Shown here piece after piece: positions 9,183 through 18,783 of a stretch of DNA of 64,000 bases. The translations under genes and the position numbers were made by a program. Each line of letters begins with the position of its first letter. Within the stretch, counting starts at the first letter, position 1. The stretch comes from Desulfobacula sp. (GTDB lineage Bacteria > Desulfobacterota > Desulfobacteria > Desulfobacterales > Desulfobacteraceae), in the NCBI GenBank assembly GCA_023701135.1, contig JAMPXP010000013.1, positions 1 to 64,000 on the forward strand. Direction: 5' to 3'. A model generated the notes under the pieces. The model was given only the letters and a program-made list of their open reading frames with translations. It did not search any database and had not been told where the DNA came from.

Positions 9183-11258
9183 ATGACAGACAGCAGAATC
9201 AAGGTTCACCCGGTTCTGGAGGTTCCGGAAAAAGAGACGGTGTCTTTTTTCTGGAACCACACACCGCTGACGGCAAAAAAAGACGAGATGATCTCATCGG
9301 CGCTCTTTGCAAATCATATTAAAATCTTCGGCCACCACCACAAAGACGGATCGGCCCAGGGCATTTTCTGCGCCAACGGCCAGTGCGCCAAATGCACGGT
9401 CATTGCCGACGGGGTGCCGGTCAAGGCCTGCATGACGGCGGTCCGGGACAAGATGCAAGTGGAGAGCGTGGAAGGCCTGCCCAGGCTTCCCGATACCAGC
9501 GGCCCCTTGAAAATCAGCAATGTCGAACAGATCCATACCGATGTGCTCATCATCGGCGGCGGCCCGGCCGGGCTCTCCGCCGCCATCCAACTGGAAGAAC
9601 ACGGAATCCGCGCCGTCCTGGTGGATGACAAGGATGAGCTGGGCGGGAAGCTGGTGCTCCAGACCCATAAATTCTTCGGGTCCGTAGAAGACTCCCATGC
9701 CGGTATGCGGGGCATGGATATCGGCCGCCTCCTGGCCCAAAAGGTGGAGGGCGGCCGATATATAGAGGTCTGGAAAAAGAGCACGGTCCTCTATGTGTTT
9801 GATGATAAAAAGGTCGGAATTCTGAAGGATGGGGTCTATAAAATCCTTACCCCGAAGATTATTCTTAATGCCGCCGGGGCCAGGGAAAAATTCCTCCGGT
9901 TCAGGGGCAATTCCCTTTCCGGCGTCTATGGGGCCGGGGCCTTCCAGACCCTGGTGAACCGGGATCTCATCAAACCCACGGAAAAGCTGTTTATTGTGGG
10001 CGGCGGCAATGTGGGCATCATTGCGGGCTACCATGCCCTCCAGGCCGGGATACAGGTGGTGGGGCTCTGCGAAGCCCTGCCCCGGTGCGGGGGATACAAG
10101 GTCCATGAGGACAAGCTCCGGCGTCTGGGCGTTCCCATCTACACCTCCCATTCCATTGTGTCGGCCAATGGGAAGGAATCCGTGTCTTCCGTCACCATTG
10201 CCGAAATCGACCGGAATTTTGAAATGCTCCAGGGCACGGAAAAAACCTTTGAATGCGACACCGTATTAATTGCCGTGGGCCTTGAATCCGTTTCCGAATT
10301 CACCCAGGAAGCCGAATCCGCCGGGATTCCCGTATTTTCCGCAGGGGATGCGGCGGAAATCGCCGAAGCCTCCTCCGCCATGTTCAACGGCAAGATTGCA
10401 GGCCTCAAGACGGCCCGGTATTTTAAACCGGAAATCAAGGACATTCCCGGCTCCTGGTATGAAAAAGCCGACATCCTCAAATCCCATCCCGGCCCTGTTC
10501 AGGAACTGACGGCCCCGGCCAGTGAAGAGGGCATCTTCCCCGTGATCCACTGCAAGCAGGAAATTCCCTGCAACCCGTGCAGCACGGTGTGCCCGGAGGG
10601 GTCCATCCACATGCAGGGAGACCCTGTCAAGGGGCGGCCCTTCTTTGACGGCCGATGCCAAGGCTGCATGAAATGTCTGTCCATCTGCCCCGGCCTTGCC
10701 ATCACCCTGGTGGATTACCGGAAAGACAAGGACAACCCCGTGATTTTCCTGCCCTATGAAATCTCCAATATCGAGATCCAAAAAGACGACCGGATCAACC
10801 TGGTGGATGTGGACGGCAACCCCCTGGGCGTTTTTCCGGTCCTGGGCGCAAAGGCCACAAAGGAGAGCAACCGCACCCAGGTGGTCCGGGTGAGGGTGCC
10901 CAAGGCCATCGCCAAAAAAGCCGTGGCCTTTACCATCCAGGACAGGGAAGTGACAAAGCCCCTGACCCGGAAAATCCCCGACGATCAGATCCGGGACGAT
11001 GAGGTGGTCTGCCTGTGTGAACGGGTGACGGCGGGAGAGGTCCGGGCCCTGGTGAAAAAAGGCGTGACCGACATCAATCAGATCAAGGCCGTGACCCGGG
11101 CCGGCATGGGGCCCTGCGGGGCCAAGACCTGCACAAACCTCATGGCCCAGATTTTCCGGGCCGAAAAAATCCGGCAGGAGGATATGGTTCAAAATGTGCG
11201 GCGGCCCCTGTATATCGAAGTTCCCCTGGGAAAATTTGCAGACGGAGGGTTATCATGA
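9183..11258 (+). CDS. FAD/iron-sulfur subunit of an amine or imino-acid dehydrogenase (sarcosine/opine/proline type)
   Basis: The 691-residue protein fuses four parts. An N-terminal [2Fe-2S] domain has C63, C68, C71 and C83. A pyridine-nucleotide-disulfide FAD domain has GGGPAG at 125-130 and a second GGGNVG motif near 277. A two-cluster ferredoxin-like part near 455-505 includes CQGCMKCLSICPG. A BFD-like [2Fe-2S] domain near 607-655 has CLCERVTAGEV and CGAKTC. HcnA/HcnB, sarcosine oxidase alpha and archaeal proline dehydrogenase alpha subunits share this plan, usually in separate chains. The start at 9183 has GGGAGAG upstream; the longer frame from 9126 lacks one. It overlaps the next gene by four bases, so the two subunits form one enzyme that feeds amine-derived electrons into the chain. 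Confidence 0.87.
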   Translation: MTDSRIKVHPVLEVPEKETVSFFWNHTPLTAKKDEMISSALFANHIKIFGHHHKDGSAQGIFCANGQCAKCTVIADGVPVKACMTAVRDKMQVESVEGLPRLPDTSGPLKISNVEQIHTDVLIIGGGPAGLSAAIQLEEHGIRAVLVDDKDELGGKLVLQTHKFFGSVEDSHAGMRGMDIGRLLAQKVEGGRYIEVWKKSTVLYVFDDKKVGILKDGVYKILTPKIILNAAGAREKFLRFRGNSLSGVYGAGAFQTLVNRDLIKPTEKLFIVGGGNVGIIAGYHALQAGIQVVGLCEALPRCGGYKVHEDKLRRLGVPIYTSHSIVSANGKESVSSVTIAEIDRNFEMLQGTEKTFECDTVLIAVGLESVSEFTQEAESAGIPVFSAGDAAEIAEASSAMFNGKIAGLKTARYFKPEIKDIPGSWYEKADILKSHPGPVQELTAPASEEGIFPVIHCKQEIPCNPCSTVCPEGSIHMQGDPVKGRPFFDGRCQGCMKCLSICPGLAITLVDYRKDKDNPVIFLPYEISNIEIQKDDRINLVDVDGNPLGVFPVLGAKATKESNRTQVVRVRVPKAIAKKAVAFTIQDREVTKPLTRKIPDDQIRDDEVVCLCERVTAGEVRALVKKGVTDINQIKAVTRAGMGPCGAKTCTNLMAQIFRAEKIRQEDMVQNVRRPLYIEVPLGKFADGGLS

Positions 11259-12421
11259 AATCCTATGATGTCATCATTATCGGCGCAGGCTCCATCGGGG
11301 TTCCGGCGGCCCTGTCCCTTGCCCAAAACAAGGTAAAGACCCTGGTCATCGACGCCTTTGCCTCGCCGGGCCAGGGCCAGAATAAAAAAGCCATCGGCGG
11401 CATCCGGGCCACCCATTCGGACAAAGGAAAGATCTTCACCTGCAAGCGCAGCATTGAAATTTTTTCAACCTGGAAGGAGGTCCACGGGGATGATATCGGC
11501 TGGATTCAGAACGGCTACAGCTTTCCGGCCTATACGGACCAAGATGAAAAAAAGCTCAAGGATCTCATGGCCATCCAGAAATCCTTTGACCTGAACATCA
11601 ACTGGCTGAACCCCGAAGAATATGAGGCCCTGGTGCCCGGCATCAATATGGAGGGCCTGAGAGGCGCCACCTATTCGCCGGAAGACGGCAGCGCCTCCCC
11701 GCTCCTGGCCGTCAATGCCTTTTATTTTAAAAGCCTGGAATACGGGGCTGAATACAGATTCCGGGAAAAGGTAACGGCCATACGCATTGCCAATGACCGG
11801 GAAATCAAGGTCAAAACCGACAAAGGCGAATACACGGCGGCCAAGGTTATCAATGCGGCCGGGAATTTTGCCCGGGATATGGGCCGGATGGCGGGTCTTG
11901 ATGTCCCCGTGACACCGGACAGCCACGAAGGGGCCATCACCGAGCCGGTGGAGCGCTTCTTCGGGCCCATGATCGTGGATTTAAGGCCCTCGGAAGACCC
12001 GGCCACGGAGGATTCCGCCAATTTCTATTTCTACCAGAACAACGAAGGCCAGGTGATCTTCTGCCTCACCCCCAAACACCTCATCACAGGGACGGCCAGT
12101 GAAGCCACCTCGGTCTTCCTTCCCCAGGTGGCCAAACGCATGGTGGCCCTTTTTCCCAAGCTGGCCAACCTGAAGGTCAGGCGAACCTGGCGGGGACAGT
12201 ACCCCATGACCCCGGACGGCTTTCCCATCGTGGGGGCCGCAAAGGAATATCCCCATTTCATCAACGCCGCAGGCATGTGCGGCCAGGGCTATATGCTGGG
12301 GCCGGGCCTGGGAGAATTGCTGACGCGAATTGTGACTTGCGGTTTGACAAAAGATGATATAGAAGTTTTATCACATTTTAATTTGTACCGGGATTTTTCA
12401 GGAGCTGAACAGTTTAAATAA
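11255..12421 (+). CDS. FAD-dependent oxidoreductase, DAO family (catalytic subunit)
   Basis: This 388-residue protein begins with the FAD dinucleotide motif GAGSIGVPAALSLA (residues 11-24). It has the D-amino-acid-oxidase family layout, with VINAAGNFARDMGRMAGLDVPV in the middle and a C-terminal WRGQYPMTPDGFPIVG motif. Relatives oxidise sarcosine, proline, glycine or opines at a carbon-nitrogen bond. Its start overlaps the stop of the iron-sulfur flavoprotein (ATGA), so it is the catalytic partner of that subunit. The substrate is not evident. The next gene encodes a FadR-type regulator. Confidence 0.88.
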   Translation: MKSYDVIIIGAGSIGVPAALSLAQNKVKTLVIDAFASPGQGQNKKAIGGIRATHSDKGKIFTCKRSIEIFSTWKEVHGDDIGWIQNGYSFPAYTDQDEKKLKDLMAIQKSFDLNINWLNPEEYEALVPGINMEGLRGATYSPEDGSASPLLAVNAFYFKSLEYGAEYRFREKVTAIRIANDREIKVKTDKGEYTAAKVINAAGNFARDMGRMAGLDVPVTPDSHEGAITEPVERFFGPMIVDLRPSEDPATEDSANFYFYQNNEGQVIFCLTPKHLITGTASEATSVFLPQVAKRMVALFPKLANLKVRRTWRGQYPMTPDGFPIVGAAKEYPHFINAAGMCGQGYMLGPGLGELLTRIVTCGLTKDDIEVLSHFNLYRDFSGAEQFK

Positions 12422-12441
12422 AAAAGGTACAGGACAGTGCC

Positions 12442-13164
12442 ATGTTTATAAAAGCAAAGCAAAGCCGGGTATTCCAGGATGTGGTGGAACAGATCCAGAA
12501 TGCCATTATCAGCGGTAAACTCGAACCGGGCAGCAAGCTTCCGGCAGAGCGGGAGCTTAAAGACATGTTCAATACCAGCCGGGGGACCCTGAGGGAGGCC
12601 CTGCGGGTTCTGGAGCAAAAAGGCCTCATTGAAATCAAACTGGGTGTTTCCGGCGGAGCCATCATCAAACGCATTGATACCGGCATCATGATGGAATCCA
12701 TGGCCCTTCTCATCCGGTCCGGGGAAGTTTCCCTGGAACATCTGGCCGAATTCAGGATCAAAACCGAAGGAAGCATCGTGGAACTGGCCACCCAGCGGGC
12801 CACCAAAAAGGATATCAAAGAGCTGGAAAAACTCTTTAAACGGGCCAAAACCTATTATGAGCAAAGCGACTGGGAAAATTTCCTTCTGACCGATGAAAAA
12901 ATGCATACCTATATCGGTGTCATGACCCGGAACCCGGTGTTCCAGTTTGTGCAGAAAACCATCCACGACAATATCCATCTGTATTACAATGAATATCTGC
13001 CCATGGCCCAGGACAGGACCCTTGAAAACCTCATGGATTTCAAAAAAATCATTGATGCCATGAAGGCCGGGGATGCCGTTGCCGCCTCGGAGATTATCAG
13101 GGATCATATCAAACGCTTCAACGATAAGATGCTGGAAAAAACCCGGAAAAACCCAAAGGCATAA
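12442..13164 (+). CDS. GntR-family regulator, FadR/FCD subfamily
   Basis: The 240-residue protein has an N-terminal winged helix of the GntR family (IISGKLEPGSKLPAERELKD followed by SRGTLREALRVLEQKGLIE). The C-terminus is an all-helical FCD ligand domain with the metal-site-like histidines seen in this group (e.g. DEKMHTYIG, IIRDHIKRF). FCD regulators usually respond to carboxylic acids. It lies 20 bases after the flavoprotein dehydrogenase genes on the same strand, so it likely controls them and itself. Confidence 0.9.
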   Translation: MFIKAKQSRVFQDVVEQIQNAIISGKLEPGSKLPAERELKDMFNTSRGTLREALRVLEQKGLIEIKLGVSGGAIIKRIDTGIMMESMALLIRSGEVSLEHLAEFRIKTEGSIVELATQRATKKDIKELEKLFKRAKTYYEQSDWENFLLTDEKMHTYIGVMTRNPVFQFVQKTIHDNIHLYYNEYLPMAQDRTLENLMDFKKIIDAMKAGDAVAASEIIRDHIKRFNDKMLEKTRKNPKA

Positions 13165-13169
13165 AGCTG

Positions 13170-13988
13170 CTACAGACTGTTTTTGTAATGGCGCAGAACC
13201 GAGCGCACCCCGTTCATCATGCTCACGTTGCCAAAACAGAACATCTGTATGAACCGGTCTTCCTTCAGGCGCAAGGCTCTGAATATCTCTTTTTCGGAAA
13301 GGCCCTTTTTCCAGAGGTCCACGATGGCGCCGTAGAGATCCCGGAGAAAGGCAAGTTTGGCCTGGATGCGCTGCCGGCCCTGTTCCCTCCTGGGGAAATG
13401 GCTGCACAGGAGCAGGTCAAAGTCCAGTTCCAGAACCCGCTCCAGGGATTCAATCTCGGTTCCCAGGCATTCATCGGCCCGAAAATATTTGATCCGGTCG
13501 GCAAGATAGAGATCCCCGGGAAACAGAATTCCGGCCTCACGGATAAAAAAGGCCGTATGGTCCTTGGAATGGCCGGGGGTATGGACGGGAACCATAAGGC
13601 CCAGGGCCGTATCGATCTTTTCCGGGAAGGGTTCCACCTCCAGGGGCGCTGACTTTCCCCAGACATAGGTCTGATAGGGCAGTATCCGGGAGGGCCGGGC
13701 CATTTTTTCAATGGTGAGCGGATGCCCGTACACCCTTGCCCCCAAAGCCTCTTTAAGGGCTGCGGCATTGCCGCTGTGATCCTCGTGATGGTGGGTCAGA
13801 ACGATTCTTTTGACCCGGTTCTCCGCTGCCAGGGCCGGCACCTCTTTTCGCATACGGCTCAGCCCGGTGTCGATCATCAGGTCGCCCAGGATATAGCAGA
13901 AGGCGGTCATGAGGGGAGGCCCGGCCAGGGACCAGCCCAGTTTGTACCCCTTGACCCCCCTGAATTCATATGTTTTTAAGAACCGCAT
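13170..13988 (-). CDS. MBL-fold metallo-hydrolase
   Basis: The 272-residue protein shows the metallo-beta-lactamase zinc motif HHHEDH near residue 67, then HTPGHSKDH near 140 and GDLYLAD near 158, the usual metal ligands of a two-zinc hydrolase. Members hydrolyse thioesters, lactones or phosphodiesters, and the substrate here is unknown. It is convergent with the GntR regulator (5 bases between stops). Downstream of the fold is a helical C-terminus, possibly a winged helix. Confidence 0.88.
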   Translation of the reverse strand: MRFLKTYEFRGVKGYKLGWSLAGPPLMTAFCYILGDLMIDTGLSRMRKEVPALAAENRVKRIVLTHHHEDHSGNAAALKEALGARVYGHPLTIEKMARPSRILPYQTYVWGKSAPLEVEPFPEKIDTALGLMVPVHTPGHSKDHTAFFIREAGILFPGDLYLADRIKYFRADECLGTEIESLERVLELDFDLLLCSHFPRREQGRQRIQAKLAFLRDLYGAIVDLWKKGLSEKEIFRALRLKEDRFIQMFCFGNVSMMNGVRSVLRHYKNSL

Positions 13989-14126
13989 GGCCTGTTCTTT
14001 ATATCCCCTTTTTAAAATTTTACAAAGAAAAAATCTCCCCCGGGCCTTGCTATTTGACCCCGAACTCTCTATACAATAATTTAATCAAATAAATGATTAT
14101 ATTTTTAAAATTAGAGGAGCCCAAGC

Positions 14127-15482
14127 ATGAAAACCCTACCGGTCAAAACCCCCATCGATGCCGCCATCGTCAGGCAGGAAATCGAAAAAATGGGGCTGAA
14201 ATCCGTCGGACTTGCGTCCATCCGGGAATTGAACCGCATCGTCAACAATATTGAAACCGCTTCAAACCAGAAATACATCCGCATGGAAATGGGCGTACCC
14301 GGCCTTGAGCCCCCCAAAATAGCCGTGGATGCGGAAATTGAAGCCCTGAAAAAAGGGGTGGGCTCCAAATACCCGCCCTTTGACGGCATCCCGGAACTGA
14401 AACATGAAATCTCACGGTTTGTCAAAAATTTCATGGATGTGGACATCAGCCCGGAACCCTGTTTTCCCACGGTGGGGTCCATGCAGGGCTGCTATATGGC
14501 CATGATGTGCACCACCCGGCGCTGCAAGGGCAAGAACAAGATCCTGTTCCTGGACCCCGGCTTTCCGGTGAACAAACGCCAGGCCGCCGTCATCGGCGCT
14601 CCCTTTGATCATTTCGACGTCTATGAATACCGGGGAGAAAAGCTCAAGGCCAAGTTGGAATCCTATCTGGAAAAGGGCGACTTTGCCTCTCTCATGTATT
14701 CCAACCCCAACAACCCGGCCTGGATCTGCTTTACCGAACGGGAACTTGAGATCATCGGCGAGCTGGCCACAAAATACGACTGCATTGTCATGGAAGACCT
14801 GGCCTATTTCGGCATGGATTTCAGGCAGGACTATTCCGTTCCGGGAAAGGCCCCTTTCATCCCCACGGTGGCCAAATACACGGACAATTATATCCTGCTC
14901 ATCTCCAGCTCCAAATCCTTTTCCCTGGCCGGGCAACGCATCGGCATGACCGCCATCCCGGACAAGCTGTTCAATTCCACGGGGGACAACCTGGAACCCT
15001 GGTTCGGAACCAATAAATTCGGCTATGCCTATATTTTCGGGGCCATGTATTCCCTCAGTTCCGGTGTGTCCCATTCCAACCAGTACGGGCTTTACGGCCT
15101 TTTAAAAGCCGTCAATGACGGGACATACAATTTTGTGGCCGGCGTCAAGGAATACGGCGACCGGGCCCGGGCCATGAAAAAACTCTTCACGGACAACGGC
15201 TTTCTCATCGTCTATGACATGGACGACACGGTGAAAATCGCCGACGGGTTTTATTTTACCATCTCATACCCCGGCTTCACCGGCGTGGAACTGGTGGAAG
15301 AACTCCTGTATTACGGCATCAGCGCCATTTCCCTGACCACCACGGGCAGTGACCGGCACGAGGGCCTCCGGGCCTGCGTGTCCCTCACCGGCAAAGAACG
15401 GTTCAAGGAACTGGAAGACCGGCTCAAGGCCTTTGAAAAAGACCATCCCAAAGGCGGCGGGTTCAAAATCATCGCCCTGTAA
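14127..15482 (+). CDS. Pyridoxal-phosphate-dependent aminotransferase, class I/II fold
   Basis: The 451-residue protein has the fold-type I signature: SNPNNPAW near residue 192, an aspartate-containing VMEDLAYFGMD segment near 221, and the Schiff-base lysine K263 in SSSKSFSLAGQRIG. It should transfer an amino group between an amino acid and a 2-oxo acid in the cytoplasm; the substrate is not clear. AGAGGAG precedes the ATG. It stands alone, convergent with the Hsp70-like gene. An imperfect inverted repeat between the stops (AGGCCCGG ... CCGGGCCT) may act as a shared terminator. Confidence 0.88.
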   Translation: MKTLPVKTPIDAAIVRQEIEKMGLKSVGLASIRELNRIVNNIETASNQKYIRMEMGVPGLEPPKIAVDAEIEALKKGVGSKYPPFDGIPELKHEISRFVKNFMDVDISPEPCFPTVGSMQGCYMAMMCTTRRCKGKNKILFLDPGFPVNKRQAAVIGAPFDHFDVYEYRGEKLKAKLESYLEKGDFASLMYSNPNNPAWICFTERELEIIGELATKYDCIVMEDLAYFGMDFRQDYSVPGKAPFIPTVAKYTDNYILLISSSKSFSLAGQRIGMTAIPDKLFNSTGDNLEPWFGTNKFGYAYIFGAMYSLSSGVSHSNQYGLYGLLKAVNDGTYNFVAGVKEYGDRARAMKKLFTDNGFLIVYDMDDTVKIADGFYFTISYPGFTGVELVEELLYYGISAISLTTTGSDRHEGLRACVSLTGKERFKELEDRLKAFEKDHPKGGGFKIIAL

Positions 15483-15529
15483 CACCCTCCAGGCCCGGCG
15501 CAAGCTTTTGTATCCTGTTTGCCCGGGCC

Positions 15530-16816
15530 TTATCCCATCAGGCCGCCGTACAACCCCAGGCCATAGGCAACGCTGGTAAAGGCGTTGCCGGTCCTGATCC
15601 TGCCCTTGTCCAGCCGTTTTTCAAACAAGCCCCGGATGAGGGGAATATAGGAAGACCCGCCGGTCAAAAAAACCACGTCAATATCGGCAGCCCCCAGGCC
15701 TGCATCGGCCAGGGTTGAATCGATGCAGGCATCTATGGCGGCGGCCTTTTCACGGATCATGAATTCAAATTCGATTCGGGACAAATGCTCGTCAATACGG
15801 ATGCCGTAATCATGAAACCGGATATGGGATGCCTCCTTGCCGGACAGGTCACATTTTGCCGCTTCAATGGAGCGGAAAAGGAGATAGCCGTAGTTGGCCT
15901 CGATGAGGTTTTCCAGATTGCTGATCAGTTCCTTGTCCCTGAAACTCGCCGTAACCTTGAGTTCCTTGATATTGTTCAATGTGGCCGGACGCCGGAGCTG
16001 CGGAATGAGATGCCAGTGCAAAAGGTTCCGGATCACGACCGGGGAAAGCCCGAAATAATTGTCGCTGAACATGGATTTGGCCTGGACGTTTTTCCCGTAA
16101 TGGGCCGCCACCTTTTCCTTCATGATGGCTGAGTCAAAGAGATCGCCGCCGATATAAACCCCACCGACGGCCAGGATATCCTTCTCTCTTTGGGTCCGGG
16201 TGCCCGCCTTTTTCCCGGCCCTGTGGATGGTGAAATCCGAACTGCCCGCACCAAAATCGCCCACCAGCACGATCTGTTCTTCTCCCGGGGAAAGGCTGTT
16301 TTCATAGGCCAGGGCCGCGGCAATGGGTTCCAACTGGAAGGCGATATTCTTGAATCCGGCCAGCCGGGCCGCACTTTCCAGGCGGTCCTGGGCAATCCGG
16401 TCCCGGTCCCGGTCCCCAGAGAAAATCACGGGACGCCCCAGGACCAGATCGGACACCTCCCGGCCCACGATAGCCTCACCGCGCTCTTTCATGACCCGGA
16501 AGAAAATGGAGATCAATTCTTCCAGACTGTATCGTTTCCCGTAAACGGAGGTCTTTTCAAAGGCCGTATCCGGCAGAAAAGTTTTGATGGACTGCATATA
16601 CCGGCCGTCGGCACCGTTCTCAATATATTTGTGGATGCCTTCATAACCGACATAGGAGGCGGTCCGGCCGTCTTCCTTTAAAAAATAGAGAATGGATTTC
16701 AGGGAATTGGAAATGGGGTTTCCTTTGTCCACGTCCAGCATCCGCACCCTGTTGGCTTCATTGACGGACAATGCTGAATTGGATGTGCCGAAATCAATAC
16801 CGAAGATCGCTGACAT
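15530..16816 (-). CDS. Hsp70-family ATPase (YegD-like, no substrate-binding domain)
   Basis: The 428-residue protein starts with the actin-fold phosphate loop FGIDFGTSNSALSV and has a second phosphate motif VGDFGAGSSDFTI near residue 187 and VFLTGGSSYIPLIRG near 388. The length covers only the nucleotide-binding domain, as in E. coli YegD, and the C-terminal peptide-binding part of DnaK is missing. The role of this family is unclear. It is separate from the true dnaK at 32568. Confidence 0.88.
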   Translation of the reverse strand: MSAIFGIDFGTSNSALSVNEANRVRMLDVDKGNPISNSLKSILYFLKEDGRTASYVGYEGIHKYIENGADGRYMQSIKTFLPDTAFEKTSVYGKRYSLEELISIFFRVMKERGEAIVGREVSDLVLGRPVIFSGDRDRDRIAQDRLESAARLAGFKNIAFQLEPIAAALAYENSLSPGEEQIVLVGDFGAGSSDFTIHRAGKKAGTRTQREKDILAVGGVYIGGDLFDSAIMKEKVAAHYGKNVQAKSMFSDNYFGLSPVVIRNLLHWHLIPQLRRPATLNNIKELKVTASFRDKELISNLENLIEANYGYLLFRSIEAAKCDLSGKEASHIRFHDYGIRIDEHLSRIEFEFMIREKAAAIDACIDSTLADAGLGAADIDVVFLTGGSSYIPLIRGLFEKRLDKGRIRTGNAFTSVAYGLGLYGGLMG

Positions 16817-16948
16817 GGTTTATTTTCCCAAAGCTCACCTGTTGGATAAAATTGCACCGGGCAGGTATTCATTTCCCGGTGCAAAAGGCGGCTAAGGTAC
16901 AAGATTCTTATGGTTTTGTAAAGAAAAATCAAAGAGACCTTTTCCCAT

Positions 16949-17746
16949 TCAGGGCAGGGTAAAATCACTGAGGGGCGCCAGGTCATCCACGGTCAGGGCC
17001 ACGGTGAATTTATATCCCGAAAGCACACGAACCGGTTTTAAATCATGGAACTCGTTATGGGGGTGATCATGAATCGTCAAGGATGCCTTGCCTTTCCAGA
17101 CCGGTGACAGTTTAACGTCCCGGGATTTGAGCTGGACCAGTTCATGGACCGCCGGGCGGTCGTGGCTGCCCTGGACGAGATTGGGGAAATACCGGACCAA
17201 TGCCGACCCGGCAAAGGTGGGGGACGGCAGGGAGGTGGTTTCCGTTTCAAGGGTGACCACGGCCTCGGCCTGGCGGCGGCCGCCGACGGACAAAGCCGCG
17301 CCCAGCATGGCGCCGCTGCCGTTGCCCGGTGCGGCCTTGGAAGGAAGATCATAGGACCTGGTGATCCAGGTTTCGCCCATCTGTTTGGGCCAGCCCTGGA
17401 TCAGGCCCCGCATCAAGGCCTTGTCCTGGTCCACCCAGATAAAGGGGCAGTAGGCCATGGGCCGGTCCTGATACCGGGCCGACAGGAGAAGGATGGTTTC
17501 CCGGTACTGGCTAACTACCGGATCAAGATAGTCTTTGCCCGTGTCACCGGCATACTGCCATTCAATAAAATAGACGGCGCATTGGCCCGATAAAAGGCTC
17601 AGGCCCTGGGGCAGAAAGGCGGCGGCCTTTTCGGGATCGGTTTCGTATTCAACGGCCAGGACATTGCCGATATAATGCCACGGCGGTGCGGGAACAAGGC
17701 TGGAAGCCCCCTTTGGGGTGCGGGGCAGGGTATATCCGGTTAACAT
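16949..17746 (-). CDS. Acetoacetate decarboxylase-family protein
   Basis: The 265-residue protein matches the ADC family: PWHYIGNVLAVEYETDPEKA near the N-terminus, then GLIQGWPKQMGETWITR. The lysine in the GWPK motif corresponds to the family's Schiff-base region. True members decarboxylate acetoacetate to acetone, but many relatives do other beta-keto or lyase chemistry. I chose the ATG at 17746 because AGGAGG lies six bases upstream; the frame extends to 17899 without support. It is divergent from an AraC regulator, which probably controls it. Confidence 0.85.
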   Translation of the reverse strand: MLTGYTLPRTPKGASSLVPAPPWHYIGNVLAVEYETDPEKAAAFLPQGLSLLSGQCAVYFIEWQYAGDTGKDYLDPVVSQYRETILLLSARYQDRPMAYCPFIWVDQDKALMRGLIQGWPKQMGETWITRSYDLPSKAAPGNGSGAMLGAALSVGGRRQAEAVVTLETETTSLPSPTFAGSALVRYFPNLVQGSHDRPAVHELVQLKSRDVKLSPVWKGKASLTIHDHPHNEFHDLKPVRVLSGYKFTVALTVDDLAPLSDFTLP

Positions 17747-17898
17747 GGTCATCCTCCTATATGAGTTATGGTTTCTATTCTGTTTACCCCTCTTTTTCAT
17801 CCCTGCATTGTAAAAAATTGCAGGATTTGCAATTGCCAAAAATTTTGCATGCTTGTAAATAGGATTTATGACACCTGACCCCACAATCGGATTCAACA

Positions 17899-18699
17899 AT
17901 GACTGAAGATGCCGGCCCCACCGCCATGGTCAGAAATGCGGGGCTGCCCTTTATGGAAATCAAGGAGGGCACCTGGAAAGGCTATTCCGTAAGGACCCAT
18001 TCCCATGAGGAATTGACCCTCGGATTTGTGGAAAAAGGCGGCAGCACCATCACCTGCAACGCTCTGGAATTCAAGATCAAAGAGGGACAGTCCATTCTGA
18101 TCCCGCCGGGGATGATCCACCTTTGCCGCCCCGACGACCTGAACCGGTACCGGTTTACCATGCTGTATATGGACCCCTTCTGGTTTGAATCGGCATTTAA
18201 AATAGAGACGGCCAAAATCAAACCCCGGATCAGACCCATGGATCATCCGGCGGTTGAGGAAAAAGAACGGTTTCTGGCCGCCTTTAAAACCGGAAGCGAC
18301 CCCCTGGACTTGGAGAGCCGGGCCATCCTGTTTCTCGGAAATTTTATGTCCGGCGGTTTTGGCATGAAGGGGTTAACACCGCCTTTGACCGGGGGCCGGG
18401 CAGAACTGGAGGCGGTCAGGCAGTATATGGATCAGAATTTCAGCGACCAGATCCAACTGGATGACCTGGCCCGGATTTCAGGCATGACAAAATTTTCACT
18501 GCTCCGGCGGTTCAAGGCCCGATACCAATTGTCCCCCCATGCCTATCTCATCAATAAAAGAATCCATCTTGCCAGGCAATTGCTGCTGGAAGGAAACACC
18601 GTGGCTTCAACCGCCGTCACCTGCGGTTTTTTCGATCAGAGCCATTTTGTCAAAACCTTCCGGCAATACGTGGGGATCACCCCCATGGACTACAAATAA
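17899..18699 (+). CDS. AraC-family transcriptional regulator
   Basis: The 266-residue protein has an N-terminal cupin-type sensing domain (HSHEELTLGFVEKGG at about 34-48; GQSILIPPGMIHLCRP at about 64-79). Its C-terminal AraC double helix-turn-helix includes IQLDDLARISGMTKFSLLRR and CGFFDQSHFVKTFRQYVG. The start has no strong ribosome site; the ATG at 17926 is an alternative. It lies between the divergent decarboxylase-family gene and the acyl-CoA ligase gene, either of which could be its target. Confidence 0.88.
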   Translation: MTEDAGPTAMVRNAGLPFMEIKEGTWKGYSVRTHSHEELTLGFVEKGGSTITCNALEFKIKEGQSILIPPGMIHLCRPDDLNRYRFTMLYMDPFWFESAFKIETAKIKPRIRPMDHPAVEEKERFLAAFKTGSDPLDLESRAILFLGNFMSGGFGMKGLTPPLTGGRAELEAVRQYMDQNFSDQIQLDDLARISGMTKFSLLRRFKARYQLSPHAYLINKRIHLARQLLLEGNTVASTAVTCGFFDQSHFVKTFRQYVGITPMDYK

Positions 18700-18783
18700 T
18701 TTTTTAACAAATTAATTATTGTCTTTTAGGGGCCGAATCTATACAGTTTTCGAAAAAACACTTGTAAACAAGGAGAGACTCCC

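Noticed and set aside
15488-15530. Inverted repeat AGGCCCGG ... CCGGGCCT between the aminotransferase and Hsp70-like genes as a terminator
   Set aside because: The arms are only eight bases around a loop of over 20 bases, with no T-run on either side. It was too weak to list as a feature.
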